This document shows positions 1-10,769 of a stretch of DNA of 64,000 nucleotides, piece after piece (the stretch's first letter is position 1; each line of letters begins with the position of its first letter). The DNA comes from Unio delphinus (lineage: Eukaryota > Mollusca > Bivalvia > Unionida > Unionidae). Location of the stretch: contig JAQISU010000189.1 of assembly GCA_029339505.1 (NCBI GenBank), positions 1,990,501 to 2,054,500 of the forward strand, read 5' to 3'. Under the pieces are notes generated by a model that saw nothing but the letters and a program-made list of their open reading frames with translations, searched no databases and was not told the origin of the DNA. Made by a program: the position numbers and the translations under genes.

Positions 1-964
1 CCACATAACTTGACCAATATTTGTGGAGGGTTTGAACTTATGGCAGGGCAGAGGCTTATGATTTTTGGGTAAAAAGGTCAGTGGTGAAGGTCATTGTGAT
101 TCAAATAAAAAGTGGGATTGTAGAGTAACTTTTGTTCTAGAGTCTCAAGGACTCTAAAGTTGTGGATAGCTTGTACTTAGAGTAATAGCCTATTGATTTC
201 ATGGTCTGCAAGTCAAAGGTCATGGTTATGGAATGATGTCTAACAAGAAAATAATGCTTTCTGCACAGCATGTTTGGTTCAGAACCACATACCTTGACCA
301 AGGTCCAGTTTATTGGGATTCTTTGGTTAATATGTCTCCAGAGTTAATCATACTCCACTACAGTTTACATAGAGACCAGTTAAACCCTGGTGGGCATAAT
401 ATGTACCTCTCTTTGGTCTCTTGTTTAAAAATTACTTGAGTTTTACAGACTCCAGATTTTTCCTAGCTGAGCAAGGAAGCAGTATTCACTTTAACAGAAT
501 GTATAGAATATTCAGATTCCAGATAAGAGACTTGTACAGAACTTCTCTGCAGACTAAACTGCTTTAATTTGTTAAATTGAAAAATGTATAATGTTCCTAA
601 TGGTAGTTGAATTTCCTGTAGTTGTAATGGTAGTAGTTTATACATAAAAAAATGGGTATTAAGTTGAACATGAAATAAATATCTTCAATGTTATTATACG
701 TGAATTGCATGTGTTTAGGCCATTAGCTTTAAGTTACATTGATTTAATCATTATCGTCAAATCCTGACATAGTAAGTTATCTAATATTCAAGATATGTTT
801 TTCTTTTAATAATTTGATACCTGGTCTCAGTAAATAATTACTTTGTTCATTGTATTTAAAATATTTCCTAAAAAAAACTTTTAGAACATCGTAGACAATA
901 CCTGTGAAACAGTAATTTAAGGATTTTATTTGCCAAATAAGAATGTATCAGTATTTTTATGTTG
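1..964. other. Diverged intronic sequence, no gene
   Basis: The first ~430 bases hold decayed repeat-like text with several AAGGTCA-type words (near 75-110 and 210-230), similar in style to 39770-41600. From 430 to 964 nothing beyond AT-rich intron is seen. Confidence 0.4.
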
Positions 965-969
965 CACCC

Positions 970-1594
970 AAAAGAATTTGAATTGATACTGTCATGTCAT
1001 ATAAAAAAAATTTGAATTGATACTGTCATGTATTATAAAAGAATTTGAATTGATACTGTCATGTCATATAACAAAATTTGAATTGATACTGTCATGTCAT
1101 ATAAAAGAATTTGAATTGATACTGTCATGTGTTATAAAAGAATTTGAATTGATACCGTCGTGTATTATAAAAGAATTTGAATTGATACTGTCATGTATTA
1201 TAAAAGAATTTGAATTGATACTGTCGTGTCATATAAAAAATTTGAATTGATACTGTCATGTCATATAAAATAAATTTGAATTGATACTGTCGTGTCATAT
1301 AAAAGAATTTGAATTGATACTGTCATGTATTATAAAAGAATTTGAATTGATACTGTCGTGTCATATAAAAGAATTTGAATTGATACTGTCATGTCATATA
1401 AAAGAATTTGAATTGATACTGTCATGTATTATAAAAGAATTTGAATTGATACTGTCGTGTCATATAAAAGAATTTGAATTGATACTGTCATGTCATATAA
1501 AAAAAATTGGAATTGATACTGTCGTGTCATATAAAAGAATTTGAATTGATACTGTCATGTCATATAAAAGAATTTGAATTAATACTGTCATGTC
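970..1594. repeat. 33-bp minisatellite, about 19 copies
   Basis: The unit is built around GAATTTGAATTGATACTGTC followed by a variable ATGTCATAT or ATGTATTAT. Copies are well conserved. Because 33 is a multiple of three, the array stays open in one frame and translates to a repetitive peptide, which is not evidence of coding. Confidence 0.95.
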
Positions 1595-1794
1595 TTGAAA
1601 ATGTTATTCATACAGCAGTATATACTAATATTTAGATCTGTGTTGTTAATCTATTTGCAGCTTTCATCAGTATCAAAGAAATACATGTAATAAATTTCAG
1701 AAATTCTGGGGGGTTTGAAATAAATTCATGTAAAAAAAATCAGTACTTTTGTGAAATGCATGTTATTGTCTCAAGCATTTGTCTTAAAACATTA

Positions 1795-2193
1795 ACACAC
1801 ACTAGTCTGCAGAATGAGACTGCTAGCATAAAAAGTAGTCTACATAATGGAATATTTTTAGCACAGGAGTGAAGAGTTTGGGACAATAAACAAAATAGTC
1901 TACAGAATGGTACAGTTAACATAGAGTCTATGGAATGGAAAATTTAGTATAGTAGTCTACTTAATGGAACAGTTGGCACAGTGGTTTACAGAATGGGACA
2001 GTTAGCATTGTAGTCTACAGAATGGGACAGTTAGCATAGTAGTCCTCAGAATGGGACAGTTAGCATAGTAGTATAAATGGGACAGTTGGTACAGTGGTCT
2101 ACAGATTGGCACTCTTAGTACAGGAATCAAGAGATTGGGAAAAACAAACTCAGTAGTCTCCAGAAATATGATGGTTAGTACAGTAGTCTTCAG
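1795..2193. repeat. Degenerate ~30-bp minisatellite, left part
   Basis: Variants of AGTCTACAGAATGGGACAGT followed by TAGCATAGT recur with many changes. The array is interrupted at 2194 by a SINE and resumes at 2410. Confidence 0.85.
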
Positions 2194-2409
2194 GCGCCTA
2201 GAGTGGCCGAGTGGTCTATAACGCTCTCCATTATGGATCACTGCCATTTCACCTCTGTGTGTGTGGGTTTGAATCTCAGATTCGGCTAGTGTGGGTATGT
2301 GAGAATGCTTGCCATTAGCTTCTTGTGTGTCGGTGGTTCTTTGGGGGGTTTTCCCCGGTTCTTTATTGTGCTGAAAAATGGCATAAAACCCTACAACAAC
2401 AACAACAAC
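2194..2409 (+). mobile_element. tRNA-derived SINE, family 1, copy A
   Basis: The head GAGTGGCCGAGTGGTCTATA is a tRNA-like A box, followed by a diverged B box (GGTTTGAATCTC), a shared body (CTTGCCATTAGCTTCT) and a tail TGCTGAAAAATGGCATAAAA with (CAA)n. About 40 bp of the body (the CCACCA...GGCCGCCATG segment seen in other copies) is missing. It is flanked by AGTAGTCTTCAG and AGTAGTTTTCAG (2182-2193 and 2410-2421), a likely target duplication, though the host repeat unit is similar. Confidence 0.85.
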
Positions 2410-2612
2410 AGTAGTTTTCAGAATGTGATGTATAGCCATGGTCAACAGAAAGGGACATTTAGCACAGGTGTCATGATATTGGGATATTAAGCACAGTAGT
2501 CTTCAAAATGAGTTACCATACTAGTCGGCAGAATGGAACATTTATCACTCCAGTCAAGAGTTTGCGACAATAAGCACAGTAGTCTACACAATTTGACACC
2601 ATTGTAATCTAT
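2410..2612. repeat. Degenerate ~30-bp minisatellite, right part
   Basis: This continues the array left of the SINE, with AGTAGTTTTCAGAATG, AGTAGTCTTCAAAATG and AGTAGTCTACACAAT units. Confidence 0.75.
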
Positions 2613-2614
2613 AG

Positions 2615-2900
2615 CAGGGGTGCACAACCTTTTTGGTCAAGGGCCAGATTGCAGGCACCCAGGCAGTGGCTACCATAGAATTACTGCTTTATAGTTAATC
2701 TCGACTCATCCCTTCCACTGGCATATAGTATTGCCAACCTTGCCAAATTGAAAGTATGCTTGCTCTTTTTTGGATAAATGGCGAAAGGGCAGAACATAAC
2801 CATACTTTAAAACTCAAAAGTTGGAGGTCAGATTTTTGGCTTCACCCCACTAATTATTCTCAGCTGTGCTCTATTGCAACTAACAAAACTACTGTTACAT
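2615..2900. mobile_element. Possible hAT-like element end
   Basis: The text starting CAGGGGTGCACAACCTTTTT then GGTCAAGGGCC has the look of a hAT terminal inverted repeat. No matching opposite end (…CACCCCTG) was found within the next kilobase, so at most one end remains. The right limit is arbitrary. Confidence 0.3.
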
Positions 2901-2978
2901 AATATAAAATTACACATCCTGTTCTAACATTTTTAACTATAAAATTACACCTCTTTTTTAATATTTTTTTCACATTGA

Positions 2979-3574
2979 CCCCTGGCACCGTCTTTAAGGG
3001 GCAGGAGGTAGTAGCCTATTGCCAAGCTCTGTAGCATCAATGTCATGTATGATACACTAAAGTGGGTGGTATTATAGAAAGGTAGACATATGAAGCTCTA
3101 CAATGATAGCAAATAATCTGGATGTTTTAGTGTTACACTACAAAATACAGAAGGAAAAACCTGATTTTGTTGGACCTGTGTTTTTTCCTTCACCCAAAAT
3201 TCGCCTGTGGTCAGAATCTGATTTTGTGTCCAGATTTTAGATTTTTTGGCCTCAGATCTAAGGTAGACTGGTCTGAAGTGCACACAGACAAGTGAACCAG
3301 TGGAAAAAAGTAGGATGAGGTGGGCATTTTAATTTTTTAATAAAGAATGGTCTCCATGTGAAAATGATGGGTCTGTTAAGGAAAATAGAAAACTAAACTT
3401 TTCCCCATCTGCTCATGTATGAGCAAAATCACCAATGAAAAACAATGTTTTTAACTAGGCATTAGGCTAATGGAAAATTGCTTGGAAGTCTGTGTTTTAG
3501 GATGTATTCAGAAATAGCCTCCAAAAATGTGTTTCCTACTTGCATTTCATGCAAAAATGGCAAACCTCCAGAGG
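2979..3574. mobile_element. TTAA-flanked MITE (piggyBac-like), copy 1
   Basis: It shares its whole length with 44577-45099 at clear but imperfect identity. The ends are CCCCTGGCACCG on the left and, read inward from the right, CCTCTGGAGG. The flanks are TTGA (2975-2978) and TTAA (3575-3578), the latter the standard piggyBac target. It has no coding capacity. It sits inside a ~35-bp tandem sequence (ATAAAATTACACATCCTGTT...) seen on both sides at about 2895-2970 and 3583-3665. Confidence 0.65.
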
Positions 3575-3665
3575 TTAATGTGTTGACTATAAAATTACAC
3601 ATTCTGTTCTTATATTTTTAACGATAAAATTACACATCCTGTTCTAATATTTTTAACTATGCTAG

Positions 3666-4328
3666 TTTGAGCATGATATAGAAGGGGTATTGATATCAAA
3701 ACTGGAATTAGTTTCAAAATAAAGGCTGTTAATTATTCCATTTCGACTCAACGAATAAATCTTTTTGTTAGAACTGTACCCAGGAATATGTAATACCTAT
3801 AAATCTGCATGTGGCAAGTTCTCAGTTCTGGTGTCGTATATCATTAGATATTTTTATATTTGTTACAAAGTCTTTGTAAACAATGTTGGTTAAAATGAAA
3901 CTTGTTGATAAGTAAACTTGAATTTATTACATCTTAGCATGGAAAGAAATTATTTATTGAGACGACCTTCTTGCTTTTTGACAGTTTATAGTGAAACAAT
4001 GTTTGTTTTTTTTTATTTATTTTTTTTACATTCGTTATTATTTTCATACATGTTGTAATTATACTAATTTAGTTTCAAAATTCATGAAAACATGACGGCC
4101 AAAAATGGATTGCATGCTGTGAAAGAAAGGCATTACTTTCACTAGGGTCATTCATGTAGTCTGTGGTGGAATTTTAAGCTTTTTGGCTTCACCAGTCCGA
4201 TAAAGGATGAAGTTTAGTTAAATAATTCACCAACTTGTGAGATTGTCACAGATATGTACATAAAGCTAGCTGGGTTTTAAATTTCAGATTTACAGTAAAA
4301 GAATTATTTCAGCTGTCAGAAGCATTCA
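3666..4328. other. Intronic sequence, nothing recognised
   Basis: AT-rich sequence with no repeat, RNA gene or plausible exon seen. Confidence 0.5.
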
Positions 4329-4330
4329 TA

Positions 4331-4388
<58 letters not shown>

Positions 4389-4504
4389 GTAATAATAATA
4401 ATAATAGTAGTAGTAATAATAATAATAGTAATAATAATAATACTTATACTACTACTACTACTACTACTACTACTAATAATAATAATAATGATAATAATAA
4501 TACT

Positions 4505-4555
<51 letters not shown>

Positions 4556-4567
4556 TATAATACTTAT

Positions 4568-4618
<51 letters not shown>

Positions 4619-4627
4619 TAATACCTA

Positions 4628-4674
<47 letters not shown>

Positions 4675-4703
4675 ATAATAATAATAATAAAAAATAATAC
4701 CTA

Positions 4704-4735
<32 letters not shown>

Positions 4736-4739
4736 ATGC

Positions 4740-4772
<33 letters not shown>

Positions 4773-4842
4773 TAATAATAATAATAATAATAATGATAAT
4801 AATACTAATAGTAATAATAATACTTATAATAATAATAATACT

Positions 4843-4895
<53 letters not shown>

Positions 4896-5026
4896 TAATA
4901 ATACTAATAGTAATAATAATACTTATAATAATAATAATAATACTTATAATAATAATAATAATAATACTTAATACTACTACTACTAATAATAATAATGACA
5001 ATAATAATGATAATAATAATAATACT

Positions 5027-5083
<57 letters not shown>

Positions 5084-5125
5084 TATTATTATTATACCAC
5101 TACTACTACTACTAATAATAATACT

Positions 5126-5174
<49 letters not shown>
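4329..5174. repeat. (AAT)n-dominated microsatellite, ~0.85 kb
   Basis: Runs of AAT are interspersed with TACT/ACT blocks and occasional GAT and TTAT. On the minus strand it reads (ATT)n and directly follows a LINE 3' end, so it is best explained as expansion of that element's tail. Its 'proteins' (poly-Ile, poly-Asn, poly-Thr) are artefacts. Confidence 0.95.
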
Positions 5175-5185
<11 letters not shown>

Positions 5186-5338
5186 TGTATAGCAACTAAT
5201 CTTTAGAAGCTCTAAGTGCTTTACAACATATATAATGATATGACTAGAAAAAAAACACCATGAAATTAGAAAACATAAAAACATGCTGAAAATATTTAAG
5301 GTAGGAAACATTAATAGTTTTTAAAGTTTGTTCTTGCA
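5175..5338 (-). mobile_element. L2-like LINE 3' UTR fragment
   Basis: On the minus strand this matches the 3' end of the LINE at 56560-57522 over about 160 bp, including the segment matching GCTTCTAAAGATTAG and the upstream AATATTTAAGG / CATGCTGAAAATA words. The element's tail points into the (AAT)n block at 4329-5174. Confidence 0.8.
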
Positions 5339-5875
5339 GTAATCAATTGATTTTGTACAGCAGTAATTAATTAATTTTGGACAGTGGTAATCAATTTATA
5401 TTGGACAGCAGTAATCAGTTCATTTTGGACTGCAGTAATCAATTCATCAATTCATTTTAGACAGGTAATTCATCTTGGACAGAGGTAATCAGTTAATTTT
5501 AGACAGCCATAATCAGTGGTAATTAATTAATTTTGAACGGTAATCAATTCATATTGGACAGCAGTAATCAATTCATTTTGGACAGCAGTAATTAATTTTG
5601 GACAGTGGTAATCAATTTATATTGGACAGTGGTAATCAATTTATATTGGACAGCAGTAATCAATTCATGTTGGACAGTGGTAATCAATTCATATTGGACA
5701 GCAGTAATCAATTCATTGGACAGTGGTAATCAATTCAGGTTGGACAGCAGTAATCAATTCATTTTGGACTAAAGTAATCAATTCTCATTTTGGGCAGAGT
5801 TAATCAATTCATCAATTCATTTTGGACAGAGGTAATTCATTTTGAACAGGTAATCAATTCATTTAAGACCGAGGT
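5339..5875. repeat. 24-bp minisatellite (GTAATCAATTCA...GGACAG)
   Basis: Units vary around GCAGTAATCAATTCATTTTG followed by GACA, with some shortened copies. About 22 copies, moderately degenerate. Confidence 0.9.
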
Positions 5876-6088
5876 AGCCAGTTTATATGTTGTCCATTTA
5901 ATTTCTTGCAAGCATATTGATTGACCTGTGGCTTTTCTTTTTGATATTGTTGTTTTGACAAGAGTTTTTTTTGCAATATTATGCAAGTTGCATAATCTTG
6001 CACAGCAAAATATACTTCCTAAACATAAACAGAACAAAGAAAACTTTAGAATCAGTTTTCTCTCCTCAGTATGGTGTTGATGTTTTAA

Positions 6089-6128
<40 letters not shown>

Positions 6129-7427
6129 CTTGGATTTCGAAACCAGGCTTCAAAAAGCAATATGGTTTCATTGTCTCAATGTCAAAATGTCGACCGCAGA
6201 ACAAAAGTCATTCAAGATTTTAATCTGCAGGAAACAAAATTAGGTCAGTTTTGAAAAGAATAATTTTTGTTGATTGTAATTAAAAGCATTGATACAGTAT
6301 GTATTTTTTCTTTTGAGATTCTTACTTTTTAGCCCCCATTTTTATTTCAATTGAAATGAATTGGAAACATGTTCAGGGTATGAGTATCTACCTTTTGAAA
6401 ACCAGAAGTGATCAATGAGATATTGCAATTCATGGCAGTTATTTTCCTTTCCTCTAAAATGTGTTATCATAGTCAAAGGGAAATAACTTTGTTAGATCTT
6501 TTTGAGTCCTTGTTCATTGTAAGACAGTATTTTTGACAAAGGTTTAGTATATGCTGTAGAGTAATGATATAGCATTGTACTGATATATACAGTCAGACAT
6601 TGATAATCTGGATGTATACCTTTGTACAGTCAGACATTGATAATCTGGATGTATACCTTTGTACTGTTATATACAGTCAGACATTGGTAATTAGAATTGT
6701 ACTGATGTATACATTGGTAATCGGTATAGATATACATACATAATTACCAACCATCAAGTTTGATCATGTGGAGATATTTTCTGTGTTTTGTACGGACAAT
6801 GTCATTAGTGCATACTTTAAAAAGTCTTGAAGAAATTAGTAGTGAATTGGAACCTTTTTTGTATGCTATGTTATTGTTGCTTTGTTGGAGTGTAACAATG
6901 GAGGACAATTTAAGTGATAGCTTTAATAAGATATATTAAATGTTTCCACAAAGATTTTATCCCCAAAAGCCAAGCAGTGTTGCTGTGCTGTTAGAGCTTG
7001 TGATATATAAAATATAAAGAGGTTCAACCAATAAATATTTACTATTTGCTATTATGAAGAAGAAGAAAAAATTTTAAAAAGAAACTAAGGGAAAAATGTT
7101 GATTTTTATATTGTTTTTTCTTGTCAAATGATCATGAGTCATAATTTTATTTAATATGGCCCATTGTGTGACATTGTCATTACAGAATTCTGATGAAAGC
7201 TTCTATTGGCTGAAACTGGAGATTAGTGACCAATCAAATCACATGTCTTAAATGGACTATCTTTGATACAAATGTTTTAATTAAGGTTATGAAAGCAAAA
7301 TTTTCAAAGAATGAAAATTTAATTAATCTGGACAAATAACTGAATACTTGTTTTTGTTGCTGTTCTGACCAATCTTTCTTGTTGCTAGTTTTATATAGAG
7401 AAGGTTCCGGTGGCTGTCTGGTTTTAA
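5876..7427. other. Intronic sequence with minor repeats
   Basis: It contains an (AT)n run at about 6092-6124 and two to three copies of a ~43-bp unit (ACAGTCAGACATTGATAATC...) at about 6585-6720. No gene was recognised. Confidence 0.5.
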
Positions 7428-7699
7428 GCACTCACCTAACTCAGTTACTTCCAGCTCACCTAACCCAGTTACTTCCAGCTCACCTAACCCAGTTACTTCC
7501 AGCTCACCTAACCTAGTTACTTCCAGCTCCCCTAACCCAGTTACTTCCAGCTCACCTAACCCAGTTACATCCAGCTCACCTAACCCAGTTACTTCCAGCT
7601 CACCTAACCCAGTTACTCCCAGCTCATCTAACCCAGTTACTTCCAGTTCACCTAACCCAGTTACTTCCAGCTCACCTAACCCAATTACTCCCAGCTCAC
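7428..7699. repeat. 24-bp minisatellite (CTCACCTAACCCAGTTACTT)
   Basis: About 11 copies of a 24-bp unit ending CCAG. It contains TAACCC but only once per unit, so it is not telomeric DNA. Confidence 0.93.
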
Positions 7700-7707
7700 A
7701 TTTTTTG

Positions 7708-7866
7708 TGGTGTTTGAGTCTCAGGCCCAGCCAATATGGGTATGTGAGAAAGCTTGCCAGAAGCTACCCATGGGTTATTGGTTTTTCCTGGCTTTTTCCC
7801 TATTCCACCACTTGTCATAGCCATCATGTATGACCTATTGTGTGGTGAGTAATTGTGTTGAATCCC
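7708..7866 (+). mobile_element. SINE family 1, copy B (5'-truncated, diverged)
   Basis: It carries the B-box-to-tail part of the family: TTTGAGTCTCAGGCCCAGCC, GTGAGAAAGCTTGCCAGAAG, then a CATGTATGACCTATTGTG tail region. The A box is missing. Confidence 0.7.
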
Positions 7867-7969
7867 AAAATAGTAAGATAATCATAGAGTATGACCAAGT
7901 CCAACTACAAACAAGTTGAAACTTGTGATTTGTCATCACTTATTAAGTCAACAAATATGTTCAGCGATG

Positions 7970-8040
7970 TTTTATTGATCTCTCCTAACAGACTGCTTTG
8001 ACTCTGATCTGACAGATCTGGGTCTATGCAGTTTTCAGAT
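7970..8040 (-). repeat. Dispersed ~90-bp GATCTGNCAG repeat, diverged copy
   Basis: CTCCTAACAGACTGC...GATCTGACAG...TATGCAGTT matches the better copy at 38100-38215 in the same orientation. Confidence 0.45.
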
Positions 8041-8149
8041 GGATGTAAAAGTGACCCTACATTACTATCATAAATCCACAAAATCCCACTCCATCCCACA
8101 CAATCATTTTGGTCGTCAGTGATGTTATAACCTAAAGAATTATTATATG

Positions 8150-8720
8150 TTCTCCCCAACCCAATCTTACATCAAGAATTTTGGGGATAACCCCAAAATC
8201 CATTAATCTGATTTCCATATCTTATATAGACCATGACCCTGGGGTCATAACTCAAACTCCAAAACATATTCTCTTCCCCACCCCATCCAAACCATGACCC
8301 GGTGCTATAACTCACAATACATTACATCACGGTCTCTCACCCCATTCGCCCCCGAGTGGCCGAGTGGTCTAAAGTGCTGTCCGTTACGGATCACTGCCAT
8401 CTCACCTCTGTCTGCTTGGGTTCGAGTCTAAGATTTGGCTAATGTAGTTATGTGAGAAAGCTTGCCAGTAGCTTCTCGTGGGTCGGTGGTTCTTTCCAGG
8501 GTTTTTCGGGTTCTTCCACCACCATTATTACTGGCCGCCATGTATAGCCTATATTGTGCTTAAAAATGGCGCTAAACCATAAAAAACAAAACAAAACAAA
8601 CTCACCCCATTCGCACCATGATCTCAGAGTATTAACTCAAAATTCGTTACAGCTTCACCGCCACCCCATCTAGACTATAAAGTATACCGGTAACCTGGTG
8701 TCATAACCCAAAGTTATATA
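8150..8720. repeat. Degenerate ~65-70-bp tandem repeat, split by a SINE
   Basis: CACCCCAT...ACCATGA...TAACTCA words recur at about 8150, 8280, 8336, 8601 and 8650. The SINE at 8350-8600 interrupts the series. Confidence 0.5.
8350..8600 (+). mobile_element. SINE family 1, copy C, full length with perfect TSD
   Basis: This is the best copy. The head GAGTGGCCGAGTGGTCTAAA is followed by the B box GGTTCGAGTCT, the body GTGAGAAAGCTTGCCAGTAG, CTTCCACCACC, GGCCGCCATGTATAGCCTAT, and the tail AAAAATGGCGCTAAACC with an A-rich (AAAAC)n end. A perfect 14-bp target duplication CTCACCCCATTCGC lies at 8336-8349 and 8601-8614. Known family traits implied: pol III internal promoter in the head and mobilisation by a partner LINE. 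Confidence 0.93.
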
Positions 8721-9202
8721 TCATGGGTCTCATTCATGATTGCATGAATAAAGTTTGATTTTAAAAATATTTAGTGATGTCAGTTTAATTGTAGTTTGAT
8801 ATATTTGACCTCTGACCTGAGCACCCAGTGCATGAGACCCAACCATTATATGTTACCTTCAGATGTTTGCTACATGTGCAACCTTTGTACCAAGTTTTTA
8901 TGACTTTCCATTGAATGGTATAGGTGGTCATAGAGTCTAAACATTCATACATATGTACTGACAAAAGGAATGATGGGTGGCTGGACAGACAGACGTATCA
9001 TTCTTTCTCGTGTAAAAATCTGGGGACAATTATCTCCATGTTGAGACAATTTACTCAGGAAACACGGTGGCAAGTCCTCTAAATTAGATGTTACAAAATC
9101 TGGGTTGTTATGTTTGGGTTGTTATGTTTGGCAAACTATACTTACATTTAATTCCCTATAAATTTGAGCTGAAGTACTTTTGTTTTTTGTTTCCTTTCAC
9201 AG

Positions 9203-9292
9203 GCATTCCGTGATCAAAGAAGATCAAGTCCTTTCTTCAACCATCTTTCAGCCATGAGCGAGTCCATTCCAGCCCTTGGATGGGTAGCTGTG
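9203..9292 (+). CDS. CAP1: Adenylyl cyclase-associated protein (CAP), internal exon a
   Basis: This 90-nt exon codes for 30 residues in phase 0 on both sides. The acceptor is ttcctttcacag before 9203 and the donor is GTG then gtgagt at 9293. The peptide contains [19 protein letters not shown], which closely matches the conserved helix of CAP proteins (animal CAP1 has FNHLSAVSESIQALGWVAM here). CAP is a cytoplasmic actin regulator. In the family, the N-terminal helical folded domain binds cofilin-decorated actin and speeds filament severing and depolymerisation, while the C-terminal CARP domain recharges G-actin with ATP. This exon is the middle-to-late part of the helical domain. The start and end are set by splice sites, not by start or stop codons. 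It is a partial gene: the start codon, the proline-rich linker, the WH2 motif and the CARP domain are not in the window. Invertebrates usually carry one CAP gene, so the symbol is by homology only. Confidence 0.94.
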
Positions 9293-9374
9293 GTGAGTTA
9301 GCCCTATTGTATTTGCACTGTTAGTAAGACCCCTCAATTTTAAATAGACTTGACACAGCTTGCCCAGGCTGTAC

Positions 9375-9378
<4 letters not shown>

Positions 9379-9473
<95 letters not shown>

Positions 9474-9477
9474 GTGT
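9379..9477. repeat. (CA)n and (GA)n compound microsatellite
   Basis: Pure CA then GA dinucleotides, then TTTTGTGTGTGTG. It abuts the 3' tail of the minus-strand SINE at 9483 and may have grown from that tail. It begins 86 bp downstream of the CAP exon a donor. Confidence 0.95.
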
Positions 9478-9482
9478 GTGTG

Positions 9483-9755
9483 AAAACAAATTCAGTCATA
9501 TCTCCATGATGTTTGCAGTGTGGTAGTTTATAGTGATTTCTAGCACTACAGCATCATGTAGCATCATGTCCCACCCAGTCATATTATCCTGACACCAGGC
9601 CGACCAGTCCTAATACTAACCTCTTATTGCTGAGCGTCAAGCGAGGCAGCTCTTAGTACCATATTTGTAAGTCTTTGGTATGACTCTGCTGGGGATAGAA
9701 CCCACTACCTTCTGCATATGAGGCGGATGCTAAAACCACTAGGTCACAGGAGCAG
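9483..9755 (-). mobile_element. tRNA-derived SINE, family 2, copy 1
   Basis: On the minus strand it has an A-box-like CTAGTGGTTTTAGCATCCGC, a B box (GGTTCTATCCC), the body words CTGGTCGGCCTGGTGTCAGG and the 3' end CATATGACTGAATTTG. It corresponds to the intact copy at 51171-51498. Confidence 0.85.
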
Positions 9756-10769
9756 TGTACCTGCATAGACAATTTGCAGACAATATGGAATAGTGGCACA
9801 AACATCTGTTGATAAAAGTGTTGACCTTCAGTATTATGATGCAAGACAGGTGAGCTTGGGCCTCATGTTAAGGGTGATGTGGGGCATATTTTTCATTCAA
9901 GCTTATTTCTAATTTCTATTCTAACGACATTTTCGAACATGTGTGCAGTAAGTGCAAGACTATTCTTAGCAACATATCCTGGAGGAACATTGGTGTTTAA
10001 TTATCGTTACTGAAATAATAATTTTGAATGTTCGAGTTCCTCACCATAACAGTAGTTTCCAATGTCAGTAGTTTGTGTCTGAGGCATCTTGACAGTCCTT
10101 ATCCATTATGTCAATAGCTTGAGTCTAATGCATCAGGTCTCACTGCAGTTTTTTTTTGGCAAATTTTTGTCCGACAATGACCTATAGCAGAAAAATGATA
10201 ATAATATTACATTAAAGACACAAATAAAAATTAACTGATGATTTTTTTAAAAAAAATTATGCTTCTGACTGAGGTATTAAAGTTAATTCCTTATGCAACT
10301 AGTGGCTTTTATACTGAATCAACACTGCCCCCAACCCCGCTTTTTTACATTAATTTTTGACAGGAAAGAGCTATTTTCCTGTGAAAAGACAGCTAAAAGA
10401 ATCATGATGTGCCTTATACATGAATAAAATTCACTAGTACTGTAACAAATTAGCATACTTTTCATCACCCATCAACCACCAAGTTTTAGATATTTACCTC
10501 TGTAGCAGACAAATGTAAATGTGCAAGCCAAGTCAGTGACTCATTTGAAGCCCAAGTTACGTATTTGATCTCCAATGCTAGTCTAACTGTATGTAACAGG
10601 CAGTCACCAACAAGTCAACCCATTTCCAAGCCTAACTCAATAAAATGTAAACCACATTACAGATTTAGCTTATGTGTGAAGTGAAAAATGCTAGGATGGT
10701 GATAATTAGGCCCATGCCTTCTACCTTAAATATTAGGGAGCTGTCAAAATGTGAAACTATTCAGTGAGA
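9756..10769. other. Intronic sequence, nothing recognised
   Basis: Apart from one isolated satellite monomer near 10065-10143 related to the array starting at 10770, no structure is seen. Confidence 0.5.

Larger units (their letters stand above)
1..9202 (+). other. CAP intron, 5' part cut by window start
   Basis: This is sequence upstream of the first recognised CAP exon. It ends in a good 3' splice site, a T/C-rich tract followed by CAG just before 9203. I searched it by eye for the expected preceding CAP exon (the helical-domain segment containing a PISE-like motif) and did not find it, so that exon probably lies upstream of the window. A very short exon could have been missed. The stretch is filled with the repeats and mobile elements listed separately. 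Confidence 0.7.

Noticed and set aside
4488..5311. Poly-Ile, poly-Asn, poly-Thr frames
   Set aside because: AAT/ATT/ACT microsatellite translated in all frames.
7428..7699. Telomere-like TAACCC repeats
   Set aside because: TAACCC occurs once per 24-bp unit and is not contiguous.
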